Positions 21,086-28,749 of a stretch of 64,000 nt of DNA are shown in pieces; position 1 is the first letter of the stretch; each line of letters starts with the position of its first letter. The notes beneath the pieces were generated by a model. That model made no database searches. It was not told the DNA's origin and saw only the letters and a program-made list of their open reading frames with translations. The position numbers were made by a program, and so were the translations under genes. The stretch is from Burkholderia cepacia ATCC 25416 (GTDB lineage: Bacteria; Pseudomonadota; Gammaproteobacteria; Burkholderiales; Burkholderiaceae). The stretch spans positions 558,001-622,000 of the forward strand of contig NZ_CP012981.1 in NCBI RefSeq assembly GCF_001411495.1, given 5' to 3'.

Positions 21086-21750
21086 CGGCCGAATGATCGC
21101 ATTCTGGTGCGCTGACCGCCTATCGCGTGTCGATGCGCGCCTTTGCGGGCACGTCGAGTCGCTCGCGAACGCGGCGATGCGCGGCAAAATCGGCGCATTG
21201 CAGACCATTTCACCGCGCTCACCGTTAGAATGCACGGCCCTTCGGGTGGCAGCCGATGCCGGGATATCCACGTCGCGGCGCATCCGCGATTCGGCCACGA
21301 TGCGCGCGTTCGGCTAGAATGCGCGGCGCGCCGAACCTCGGCAAAAGCCAGGAAACCCCGCCGGGAAAGGCGCACCGCGGGATCGGCGCCGACCCTCACC
21401 GTCGAATTCCACAGCATTTCGCCTCGTTCCGCGGGCGAGTTGTCCACAACCCGCTTCATGCACTTCGCATCATCCGGCGCCCCTCACCTGTGAAATGCAC
21501 AGGGCGCCGAGTCGTTTCGGCGTGAGGATATCCACATCCGATCGCACTGCACGACCTTCGTCGAAACATCGGCAGGCGCGGCCCGAGCCTCCACCGGCGG
21601 CTATCGGGCAGACACCGGAAAGCCCCGTCCAGACGGCCTCGACGGCACCCTCACCATTCAAATGCACAGCGTTTCGAGTCGCCTCGAGGGTCGGTTATCC
21701 ACATCCGTCCGGCCAGACTGCTTCGAACGGGCACGCGCCCTCGTGCTGCG

Positions 21751-22326
21751 TCATTCGGCAATCGACCGGATGACCGCTGCCGGATTACCGCCAACCAGCA
21801 CATTCGGCGCAACATCCCGCGTGACGACGGCCCCGGCCGCGACCACCGAGTTCTCGCCCACCGTCACACCGCCGACGATCGTCGCGCCGGCGCCGATCCA
21901 TACGTTGCGTTCGATCACGATCGGTTTCGCGACGACGAAATCGCGCCGCCGCGAAGATTCGACGGGATGGCCCGACGTGATGAGACTGACGTTCGGCCCG
22001 ATCATCACGTCGTCGCCGATCGCGAGCCCGCCGAGATCGTAGAACGTGCAGTTCTGGTTGACGAACACGTTGCGACCGAGCTTCATGCCGGTGCCGCCCG
22101 TCGCATGGAACGGCGGGATCAGCACGAAGCCGTCATCCACCGGCGTGCCGATCAGTTCGCCGAACAATGCGCGGACTTCCGCGGCATCGTCGAATGTCAG
22201 GCGGTTGATCCGCGCGGCGATCGCCATCGCCCGCTTGATCTCGGCCACCATCGCCGCCGACTCCGGCGTTCTTCCCGGAATGATCGTGGTGCGATCGTCG
22301 TTTGCCATGCGTGAGCTGTCTCCCAT
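21751..22326 (-). CDS. Sugar O-acetyltransferase (LacA/Maa type, left-handed beta-helix)
   Basis: The 191-residue hexapeptide-repeat acetyltransferase transfers acetyl from acetyl-CoA to a sugar or similar acceptor. Family marks are the N-terminal helical segment, FHATGGTGMKLGRNVFVNQNCTFYD, catalytic histidine in TSGHPV, and hexapeptide turns WIGAGATIVGGVTVGENSVVAAGAVV. Two starts are possible (22326 with AGGGA, or six codons later at 22308). Its 3' end abuts the repeat array. Acceptor unknown. Confidence 0.85.
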   Translation of the reverse strand: MGDSSRMANDDRTTIIPGRTPESAAMVAEIKRAMAIAARINRLTFDDAAEVRALFGELIGTPVDDGFVLIPPFHATGGTGMKLGRNVFVNQNCTFYDLGGLAIGDDVMIGPNVSLITSGHPVESSRRRDFVVAKPIVIERNVWIGAGATIVGGVTVGENSVVAAGAVVTRDVAPNVLVGGNPAAVIRSIAE

Positions 22327-22671
22327 GATTTCCCTGTTTCGTGTCGTATCGGCGAATGCGGCCGGATGCGAGTCTTGCCGTGCGCACGGGCACTGCGGGC
22401 GTCACGATGCCGGGCAAGTGACGCCGGCTTGCGCCGGAATTTTTCATCCCATTCATAACTAGTATGAATATGACTAGTTATTCGTTTACCTCTTTTGTCA
22501 CATCGAGCTTTGCCCGGTTTTCCACTCGAAACGCCACGCGTCCGGTCATCATTCGCAGATAGTCGCCGCTCGCCGGGCGCCCCTCGCCGGGCGCCCCTGT
22601 CCGAACCTCCGGCGCTCGGGTACGCTTGAGCATCCACCGGACCGACAGCTGCACCCAATCACGGAGGCACG
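22327..22671. promoter_or_regulatory. Intergenic region with AT-rich operator-like inverted repeat
   Basis: No gene is seen in these 345 bp between divergent acetyltransferase and GST genes. A perfect inverted repeat ATAACTAGT-N9-ACTAGTTAT at 22455-22481 stands out from the GC-rich surroundings and looks like a repressor operator. Which gene it controls is unknown; no regulator gene is adjacent. Confidence 0.5.
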
Positions 22672-23286
22672 ATGAAGCTCTACTACTGGCCGAAGACCCG
22701 GGCATTCCGGGCGTTGTGGATGCTCGAAGAGCTCGGTGTGGTGTACGAACTCGTGCCGATCGACCTGCGCTCGCACGAACAGGGCAGCGATGCGTTCGTG
22801 CAGGTCAACCCGATGGCCAAGCTGCCCGCGCTCGACGACGGCAGCGTGCCGTTCGCCGAATCGGGCGCCGTGCTGCTCTATCTCGCCGACCGCTGCCCGG
22901 GTGCCGGGCTCGGCATCGCGCCCGACGATCCGCTGCGCGGCCGCTTTCTCCAATGGATGTTCTTCACGCCGACCTGCCTCGAACCGGCGATGGCCGAAAA
23001 ATTCACCGGCGCGTCGGGCAATCCGGTCGCATTCGGCTGGGGCAACATCACGCGCGTGCAACGCGCACTCGCGCAAGCGCTCGCCCATCATCCATGGCTC
23101 GTCGGCGACCGCTTCACCGCGGCCGACCTGCTGCTCGCCAGCACGCTGAAGATCGCGTTCGACGCGCATCTGCTGCCGCACGAAGGCGTGCTCGGCGACT
23201 ATGTCGCGCGCGCCGAGGACCGCGACGCATTCCGCCGCGCGGTCGCGATCGAACAGCGCGAAGCGGCGCGCCTGCTGCATGCGTGA
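22672..23286 (+). CDS. Glutathione S-transferase family protein
   Basis: The 204-residue protein has an N-terminal thioredoxin-fold GST domain (MKLYYWPKTRAFRALWMLEELG, NPMAKLPAL with cis-Pro, ESGAVLLYLAD) and a C-terminal helical domain (WLVGDRFTAADLLLASTL). The substrate is unknown. GGAGG lies shortly before the ATG. Confidence 0.9.
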   Translation: MKLYYWPKTRAFRALWMLEELGVVYELVPIDLRSHEQGSDAFVQVNPMAKLPALDDGSVPFAESGAVLLYLADRCPGAGLGIAPDDPLRGRFLQWMFFTPTCLEPAMAEKFTGASGNPVAFGWGNITRVQRALAQALAHHPWLVGDRFTAADLLLASTLKIAFDAHLLPHEGVLGDYVARAEDRDAFRRAVAIEQREAARLLHA

Positions 23287-23329
23287 CGCGTAGCGCGCGG
23301 GCGGTGCCGCCAATCGCCCGCGGGCGTAC

Positions 23330-24292
23330 CTACGCGGCCGGGCCCGGCGCCGCTGCATCGGCATCGACCACCGCGCCCGGCGAGCCGCGCTCGTCGGTAT
23401 CGGTGTCGACCGGCACGACTTCATGAAAATGCGTGTAGTCGATGTGCGTGATGCCGTCTTCGTCGTGCATCAGGTCGACATAGCGGTGACGCCAGCGGAT
23501 TTCGCCATGCACCCACGTGTGACGCGCCTGCATCACCTGCGCGGTTGTCTCGTCCGAGCCTTCGATCGTGATCAGCAACGACGCGTCGCGCGCGGCGAGC
23601 GATTCGGGCGTCTCGCCGAACAGCGCGCTCGATTCGTCGATCACGTGCATCAGGTTCCAGCCGAGCAGGAATATCGGGTGCTCGCTGCGCACGAGCGGCA
23701 GGTCGTGGATCTTGCGCAGCGTGTAGCCCTCGTGCGTGCCCTCGATCCGCATCAGCCGCAATTTCGCCTGCGCCTCGGCAATCACGTTCTGGCGCGCGTT
23801 CGCGGCGCGCACCATCAGCGTCATCCTGCCGTTCAGCGGCCGGACGATCGCGTAGCGCGCGAACAGGATCTTCGCCTGCGGCCGCGAAAACCGCGCGAAC
23901 ACGAGCCCCGTGGCCAGCGCGATGCCCGACATCCCGATGAAGATCTCGAACGTCGCGACCAGGTGCGCATAGACGGTTTGCGGATGCATGTCGCCGTAGC
24001 CGACGGTCGCGAGCGTCTCGACGCTGAAGAAAAACGCGCCGCCGAACCCGGCCGGCGACTGGTTCGCGATCGACGCGTGGCCGAGCAGGTAGAGCATTGC
24101 AAAGCCGCCGTTGAGCAGCAGGAACAGCACGGCGAGCGACAGGAAGAAAACGGGCCAGCTCACCGTCAGCGCGCGGTGATAGAGGTCGCGCCAGCCGAGC
24201 GGCGGCATCCCGTACGCAATGACCGGGCGTGTGCCCGACCAGATCTTGCGGCCACGGCCGCGGGAGGCTGGGGAGGACGAATCGACATTCAT
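23330..24292 (-). CDS. Inward-rectifier potassium channel, KirBac1.1 ortholog
   Basis: The 320-residue tetrameric inner-membrane K+ channel has a slide helix and first membrane segment (about 45-65), pore with selectivity filter TVGYGD at residues 96-101, second membrane helix (about 107-135) and a large cytoplasmic Kir domain (VRPLNGRMTLMVRAANARQN onward). I recognise it as close to KirBac1.1 of Burkholderia pseudomallei. The start MNVDSSS matches that protein; longer upstream starts do not. It stands alone, converging with the GST gene 43 bp away. Confidence 0.94.
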   Translation of the reverse strand: MNVDSSSPASRGRGRKIWSGTRPVIAYGMPPLGWRDLYHRALTVSWPVFFLSLAVLFLLLNGGFAMLYLLGHASIANQSPAGFGGAFFFSVETLATVGYGDMHPQTVYAHLVATFEIFIGMSGIALATGLVFARFSRPQAKILFARYAIVRPLNGRMTLMVRAANARQNVIAEAQAKLRLMRIEGTHEGYTLRKIHDLPLVRSEHPIFLLGWNLMHVIDESSALFGETPESLAARDASLLITIEGSDETTAQVMQARHTWVHGEIRWRHRYVDLMHDEDGITHIDYTHFHEVVPVDTDTDERGSPGAVVDADAAAPGPAA

Positions 24293-24400
24293 CGCGCGGC
24301 GCCGGAAGCAGGAAGGCGATGAGCGTAGCACGCGCGGCCGCGGCCGGGTATGCGTGCCGGTTCGGAACGGACGTCCGCCGCGCCGCCGGCCGCCAGGCAC

Positions 24401-24429
24401 AAAAAAGCCGGCCGCGGAAGCGGTCGGCT
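24401..24429 (-). terminator. Intrinsic terminator of the sulfate-binding protein gene
   Basis: On the minus strand a 10-bp stem (AGCCGACCGC with GCGGCCGGCT, one G-T pair) with TTCC loop is followed by a run of six T. It lies about 40 bp after the gene's stop codon. Confidence 0.85.
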
Positions 24430-24470
24430 GCGTCGTCAGCGTGCGGACAGGCGCGCGGTGTGCGCGGCGC

Positions 24471-25490
24471 TCACTTCCGGTCGACGATCACCTGGTCGAA
24501 CGTGCCGCCGTCCGCGAAATGCGTCTTCTGCGCGTTCGCCCAGCTGCCGAAGACCTGCTCGACGCTGAACGTCTTCAGCGGCTTGAACTCGGCAGCATGC
24601 TTCTTCAGCACGTTCGCGTCGCGCGGACGCAGATGGTGCTGCGCGATGATCTCCTGCGCTTCCGGTGTGTACAGGTAGTCGAGATACGCCTGCGCGACCT
24701 TGCGCGTGCCCTTCTTGTCGACGACCTTGTCGACGACGGCGACGGGCGGCTCCGCGAGGATGCTCGCCGACGGATACACGGCGTCGAACTGCGCGCCCGA
24801 CACACCGGTGTCCATCAGCGCGACTTCGTTCTCGAACGTGACCAGCACGTCGCCGATGCCGCGCTGCGTGAACGTCGTCGTCGCGCCCCGGCCGCCGGAG
24901 TCGAGCACCGGCACGTTGCGGAAGATCGCCTTCTCGAAGTCGATCGCCTGCTGGTCGGTCGCGCCCTTCTGCTTCTGGAAGCCCCATGCGGCGAGATACG
25001 CATAACGACCGTTGCCCGACGTCTTCGGGTTCGCGATGATCACCTGGACACCCGGCTTCGCGAGATCGCTCCAGTCCTTGATCGCCTTCGGGTTGCCCTT
25101 GCGCACCAGGAACACCATCGTGGTCGAGTACGGCGAGCTGTTGTCCGGGAAACGCGCACGCCAGTCCTTCGGCAGCAACTGGCCGCGCTCGGCGAGCAGG
25201 TCGATGTCGTTCGGCTGGTTCATCGTCACGACGTCGGCCTGCAGCCCCTGCAGCACCGACAGCGCCTGCGCGCTCGACGCGCCGTGCGACTGCTTGATCG
25301 CGACCGTCTCGCCGGTCTTCTGCTTGTACGCGGCGGCAAAGCCCGTGTTGATGTCCTTGTACAGCTCGCGCGTCACGTCGTACGACACGTTCAGGATCGA
25401 CGTGTCCGCGTGCGCGGCCGACGCCGCCACGACCAGCGCCGCCGCCGCGCCCGTGTGCAGCCAGCGGCCGATCCCCTTCATGCTTGCCAT
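24471..25490 (-). CDS. sbp: Periplasmic sulfate/thiosulfate-binding protein
   Basis: The 339-residue ABC-transporter solute-binding protein has a signal peptide ending at AHA (about residue 28). Typical Sbp/CysP motifs follow: ILNVSYDVTRELYKDIN, KQSHGASSAQA, NPKTSGNGRYAYLAAWG and GRGATTTF. It captures sulfate for assimilation, but the CysTWA permease genes are not nearby. A terminator follows it, so it is probably a single-gene unit. Confidence 0.93.
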   Translation of the reverse strand: MASMKGIGRWLHTGAAAALVVAASAAHADTSILNVSYDVTRELYKDINTGFAAAYKQKTGETVAIKQSHGASSAQALSVLQGLQADVVTMNQPNDIDLLAERGQLLPKDWRARFPDNSSPYSTTMVFLVRKGNPKAIKDWSDLAKPGVQVIIANPKTSGNGRYAYLAAWGFQKQKGATDQQAIDFEKAIFRNVPVLDSGGRGATTTFTQRGIGDVLVTFENEVALMDTGVSGAQFDAVYPSASILAEPPVAVVDKVVDKKGTRKVAQAYLDYLYTPEAQEIIAQHHLRPRDANVLKKHAAEFKPLKTFSVEQVFGSWANAQKTHFADGGTFDQVIVDRK

Positions 25491-25568
25491 CGTGATATGC
25501 CCCGCTTCCAGTGGTGGTGAATGTGCGTGACGGCACGCGTACGCGCTGTCATCGAAACGTAAGCGGGC

Positions 25569-25615
25569 ATTCTAGCGGCCGGGCGCGGCGCGCTTTCCAA
25601 TCAGTCGTGGAAAGC
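25569..25615 (-). promoter_or_regulatory. Candidate promoter and operator of sbp
   Basis: On the minus strand a -10-like TAGAAT (25574-25569) is preceded by a perfect inverted repeat GCTTTCCA-N8-TGGAAAGC at 25592-25615, at and above the -35 position. The -35 hexamer itself is poor. This fits an activator-dependent promoter, for example CysB, whose sites contain TTCCA-like elements (inference). Confidence 0.45.
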
Positions 25616-25706
25616 AAATCTCGATTCCTGCTAAACGGCGGCGGACACTCGCGTGCGCATCGAATCCGGTGTTAAGATCGCCGCTCAGCCCATTCACGGT
25701 TCCTCC

Positions 25707-25802
25707 ATGTCCGCTGCCCTGCGCTCGCTTCCGATCCTCGCCGCCGTCGCGGCAGGTGCGCGCGCGGCCGGGCTGAAACTGAAAAAACGACTCCTCGACT
25801 GA
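25707..25802 (+). CDS. Possible 31-codon leader ORF before the DapA-family gene
   Basis: The small ORF encodes a basic peptide rich in Ala and Leu, ending LKLKKRLLD. All three lysines use AAA, which stands out in this GC-rich genome, and fall just before the stop. No good ribosome-binding site is visible. The stop overlaps the first of two mutually exclusive hairpins (25801-25841). It could be an attenuator leader or chance; evidence is weak. Confidence 0.3.
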   Translation: MSAALRSLPILAAVAAGARAAGLKLKKRLLD

Positions 25803-25841
25803 CGGGGACGTCGCGTCCCGTCAGGCGAATGCCGGACGGGA
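25801..25841 (+). promoter_or_regulatory. Alternative hairpins, attenuator-like
   Basis: The segment CGTCCCGTC at 25814-25822 can pair upstream with GACGGG-G-ACG (25801-25810) or, through TCCCGTC (25816-25822), downstream with GACGGGA (25835-25841). The two structures exclude each other. They start at the stop codon of a short ORF, the layout of a translation-coupled switch. There is no U-run after the second hairpin, so transcription termination is not obvious. Confidence 0.35.
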
Positions 25842-25941
25842 TGCCCGCAGGTCGTTTCATTCTCCTTGCACGCATGCCTCGCTCCGGCCCTCCGCCGGCG
25901 GAACGGTTCCTTCCCACTCCGTTTCCACCATGAGGCTTTGC

Positions 25942-26835
25942 ATGAACACACGTTTCGAAGGTATCTGGCTGCCGATCATCACGCCGTTCCACCACGGCGA
26001 AGTCGACCATGCCGCGCTCGCGCGACTCGCGCGCCACTATGCGGACGCAGGCATCGCGGGCTTCGTCGCGGGCGCGACGACGGGTGAAGGCGTGCTGCTC
26101 GACGCACGCGAACAGGACGCCGTGTTCGCGACGCTGCGCGACGCGGCGCCCGGACTGCCGATCGTCGTCGGGCTGACCGCGAGCGCGACGCATTTCGCGG
26201 CCGCGCGTGCGCGCGAACTCGCGGAGTTGCGGCCGGACGGGCTGCTCGTCACGCCGCCCGTGTACGTGCGGCCGACGCAGGATGGCATCCGCCGCCACGT
26301 CGAGGCGATCGTCGACGCGGCCGACCTGCCGGTGCTCGTCTACAACATCCCGTACCGCACCGGCGTGAACGTCGAACTGGACACGCTGCAGGCGCTTGCG
26401 CGCGACCCGCGCGTCGCGGGCCTCAAGGAATGCGGCGGCACGCTCGACCGGATGAGCCGGCTCGTGCACGACACGCCGCTCGCGATCCTGTCCGGCGACG
26501 ACAACCAGAACTTCGCGGCGATGTGCGCCGGTGCGCACGGCGCGATCGCGAGCAGCGCACACGTGCTGCCCGAATGGCATGTGCGCATCCATGCGCTGCT
26601 GCGCGACGGCCGGCTCGCCGATGCGCGGCGCCTGTCGGTCGCGTTGCAGCCGCTCGTCGCGGCGCTGTTCGCGGAGCCGAATCCGGCACCGGTGAAGGCC
26701 GTGCTGGCCGCGCAAGGGTGGTGCGAGGACGGGTTGCGGCTGCCGTTCGTGCCGGCGAGCGAAGGGTTGCGGGAGCGGCTGGCCGCGCTCTGCGCGGAAC
26801 TGGACGAAACCGCACCGGACGCCGCAGCGGCATGA
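25942..26835 (+). CDS. Dihydrodipicolinate synthase/N-acetylneuraminate lyase family aldolase
   Basis: The 297-residue class I TIM-barrel lyase forms a Schiff base through K162 (GLKE). Y134 in YNIPYRTG and the GATTGEG motif are present, as in DapA. Substrate could be the lysine pathway (DapA), a keto-sugar acid or a sialic-acid-like compound; it is not beside other lysine genes. The chosen ATG has TGAGG six bases upstream, better than the ATG four codons earlier. Confidence 0.85.
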   Translation: MNTRFEGIWLPIITPFHHGEVDHAALARLARHYADAGIAGFVAGATTGEGVLLDAREQDAVFATLRDAAPGLPIVVGLTASATHFAAARARELAELRPDGLLVTPPVYVRPTQDGIRRHVEAIVDAADLPVLVYNIPYRTGVNVELDTLQALARDPRVAGLKECGGTLDRMSRLVHDTPLAILSGDDNQNFAAMCAGAHGAIASSAHVLPEWHVRIHALLRDGRLADARRLSVALQPLVAALFAEPNPAPVKAVLAAQGWCEDGLRLPFVPASEGLRERLAALCAELDETAPDAAAA

Positions 26836-26891
26836 CCCGCGACGCCCCGTGAGGCGCCGGCGACCGACGGCTTTCGTGCCGACAAATCGCT

Positions 26892-27272
26892 TCAAACTGT
26901 CAGAACGAGAGACAGGCCGTACCGTGCAAGATGGGTATCGGCCGTCACGAGCTGAAGCGGCTCGAGCCATGCCTGCGCGACCAGCAAGCGATCGAACGGA
27001 CCGCGATGGTGGTGCGGCAAATCGCGCACTGCCGCGCCATGCACGGCACGAACCGGTAACTCGCGAATCCCGCTCGAGCCGATCGCGCGGATCAGCTTGC
27101 CGACGTCGGTATCGAGCTTCCCCAAGCCGGCCTTGATGGCGGCCTCCCAGCTACTCGCGCTGCTGACGAAACGCTCGTCGGCGGCCGAAATCAGTCAGCG
27201 CGCCCGTGCGCTGAGCTTGGGGTCATCGGTCACGATCCACAACAAGACGTGCGTGTCGAGCAACAACCGCAT
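26892..27272 (-). pseudogene. VapC-like PIN-domain toxin, interrupted by in-frame stop
   Basis: Read from the ATG at 27272, the frame gives MRLLLDTHVLLWIVTDDPK, then a TGA at codon 26, then continues as a normal VapC in the same frame (SSASSWEAAIKAGLGKL, HHHRGPFDRLLVAQA, LVTADTHLARYG) to the stop. Acidic residues of the PIN site are otherwise present: D6, the E of WEAA, the D of PFDR and the D of TADTH. The toxin is therefore probably dead unless the stop is read through. It starts one base inside the antitoxin stop. Confidence 0.85.
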
Positions 27273-27481
27273 CAGCGCCCTTCGAACGCATCCAGCAGGT
27301 AATCGGGCAGCGGCGCATCGAAATCGTCCGCGATCCGGGCCTGCCCTTGCAGGACACCGAACCGAACGGGCGGATTGGCAGACACGAGTCGACCGGCTGA
27401 CGCCCCGTCGCCGCGGATCGTGGTATCTGCCCGTTGGGCCGGATCGACCGCACCGGCGCCGGGCGTATTCGCGTTTTGCAT
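27272..27481 (-). CDS. Putative antitoxin of the broken VapBC-like module
   Basis: The 69-residue protein has a strong GGAGG before its ATG. Its C-terminal half (FGVLQGQARIADDFDAPLPDYLLDAFEG) is the toxin-neutralising tail typical of antitoxins paired with VapC. The N-terminal half is Ala/Gly/Thr-rich and shows no obvious DNA-binding fold. The stop overlaps the toxin start by one base (TGATG). Confidence 0.75.
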   Translation of the reverse strand: MQNANTPGAGAVDPAQRADTTIRGDGASAGRLVSANPPVRFGVLQGQARIADDFDAPLPDYLLDAFEGR

Positions 27482-27596
27482 GACGACCTCCGTTTCAAGT
27501 GATCATCACTGTAGTCAGGTTCACCCGATCGATCCATTCGGCCAATCGGCAGAGGGATTGCCGAACCGCAACCCGCGGCGGCAATCGAACGTTTCG

Positions 27597-28652
27597 TCAC
27601 GCCGCCAGCGCCGCCACCGCCCCCTCCGTCGCATCCCGCACCGCCTGCGTCACGATCCACGCGAGCCGGTCGACGGTCGGCATCGCCGACGACGTGCGCC
27701 GCAGCAGGATCAACGGCAGGCTCGGCAACGCAGGCAATCCGAGCGAAGCCGCATCGAGCACGCGCACCGACGCGGGCAGTCCGTAATGCGAACGCACCGT
27801 CAGCCCGAGGCCGGCCGCCGCCGCGGCCCATAACCCGGCGAGACTCGGCGTCGTGAATGCAACGCGCCACGGCACGCCCGCGCGGTCGAGCGCATCGGTC
27901 GCGGCGCCGAAGAACCGGCACGGCCGGTCGAACACGACGAGCGGCAGCGCCTCGCCCGCGGCACGGCCGCCCGCCGAGGCGTGCGCGGCAGCCGCCCCGA
28001 CTTCCGCGCCCTCGCCGGCCCCACCCGGCACGCCGAACCCGCCCGCCGCCCCGACCCACTGCATCGGCACCTGCGCGATCACCTCGCTGTCGATACCCGG
28101 CCGCGACAACAGCGCAGCCGATACCGGATCGCCCCACACCAGCGCGAGATCGAGCTGATTCGCATCGAGCCGGTCGAGCAGGTCGGCATTGCGCGCCACG
28201 CGCGCCTCGATCCTCACCTTCGGATGCGCGCGCGCGAACCGCCCGAGCACGTCGGGCAAAATCGCCTCGCCGAAATCCTCCTGCAACCCGACGCGCACCC
28301 AGCCGTCGAGATTGACGCCGCGCACGGCCGCGGCCGCCTCGTCGTTCAGCTCGATCATCCGCCGCGCATAGCGCAGCATCGCGTCGCCGGCATCGGTCAG
28401 CGCAAGCCCGCGCCCGGATTTCACGAACAACGGCGTGCCGGCCTGCTCCTCGAGCTTGCGGATCTGCGCGCTCACCGCCGACGACGAGCGCGCGACGCGG
28501 TCGGCCGCCTTCGCGAAACTGCCGAGATCCACGCCCGCGACGAGGCTGCGCAGCGCCGCCACGTCGAAGTTGGGCCGGGCCAGCGCGGCATCGGCCAGCG
28601 CGAGCGACTCGCCGCCGCCGCGTGGAATGTCTTGTCCGGGCATTTCAACCAT
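27597..28652 (-). CDS. LysR-family regulator, divergent from an MFS transporter
   Basis: The 351-residue LysR protein has a 25-residue N-terminal extension before the helix-turn-helix (DLGSFAKAADRVARSSSAVSAQIRKLEEQ). An Ala/Gly-rich insert (about 200-235) sits in the effector domain. Starts at 28652 or, better spaced from AGGA, 28643 are both possible. It is divergent from the MFS gene and is its likely regulator. Confidence 0.88.
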   Translation of the reverse strand: MVEMPGQDIPRGGGESLALADAALARPNFDVAALRSLVAGVDLGSFAKAADRVARSSSAVSAQIRKLEEQAGTPLFVKSGRGLALTDAGDAMLRYARRMIELNDEAAAAVRGVNLDGWVRVGLQEDFGEAILPDVLGRFARAHPKVRIEARVARNADLLDRLDANQLDLALVWGDPVSAALLSRPGIDSEVIAQVPMQWVGAAGGFGVPGGAGEGAEVGAAAAHASAGGRAAGEALPLVVFDRPCRFFGAATDALDRAGVPWRVAFTTPSLAGLWAAAAAGLGLTVRSHYGLPASVRVLDAASLGLPALPSLPLILLRRTSSAMPTVDRLAWIVTQAVRDATEGAVAALAA

Positions 28653-28660
28653 CCTGTTTT

Positions 28661-28702
28661 ATCGAACGATTCATCAAGAACTTTCCGATTTTCAGGATGA
28701 AT
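28661..28702. promoter_or_regulatory. Inverted repeats in LysR/MFS intergenic region
   Basis: ATCGAACGAT (28661-28670) is a short inverted repeat. ATTCATC (28669-28675) and GATGAAT (28696-28702) form a second pair 20 bp apart. These are candidate binding sites for the adjacent LysR protein. Confidence 0.35.
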
Positions 28703-28749
28703 GTAGGTCGCCAGACTGTGGATGTCAATTTCCAACCGGGCCTGCCGCC

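Larger units (their letters stand above)
20176..21703 (+). repeat. Array of twelve 54-bp direct repeats with paired DnaA-box-like motifs
   Basis: Units are at 20176-20229, 20244-20297, 20333-20386, 20423-20476 (decayed right end), 20524-20576, 20613-20666, 20769-20815 (short), 20917-20970, 21218-21272, 21395-21448, 21483-21536 and 21650-21703. All point the same way. Each has a left block close to TCACCGTTGAAATNCACAG and a right block GGATATCCACA; the middle is variable. Read on the minus strand, each unit holds TGTGGATAT and, 34 bp on, TGTGNATTT, both similar to the DnaA box TGTGGATAA; the last unit has an exact box. Spacers are unrelated and range from 14 to about 250 bp. ORFs across the array have no consistent frame. 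Confidence 0.85.

Noticed and set aside
20176..21703. CRISPR array
   Set aside because: Units are degenerate, spacers vary from 14 to about 250 bp, and no cas genes are near.
20176..21703. Chromosomal or plasmid replication origin
   Set aside because: No dnaA, dnaN, rpmH, rep or par genes and no clear AT-rich unwinding region nearby; the box-like motifs alone do not show an origin.
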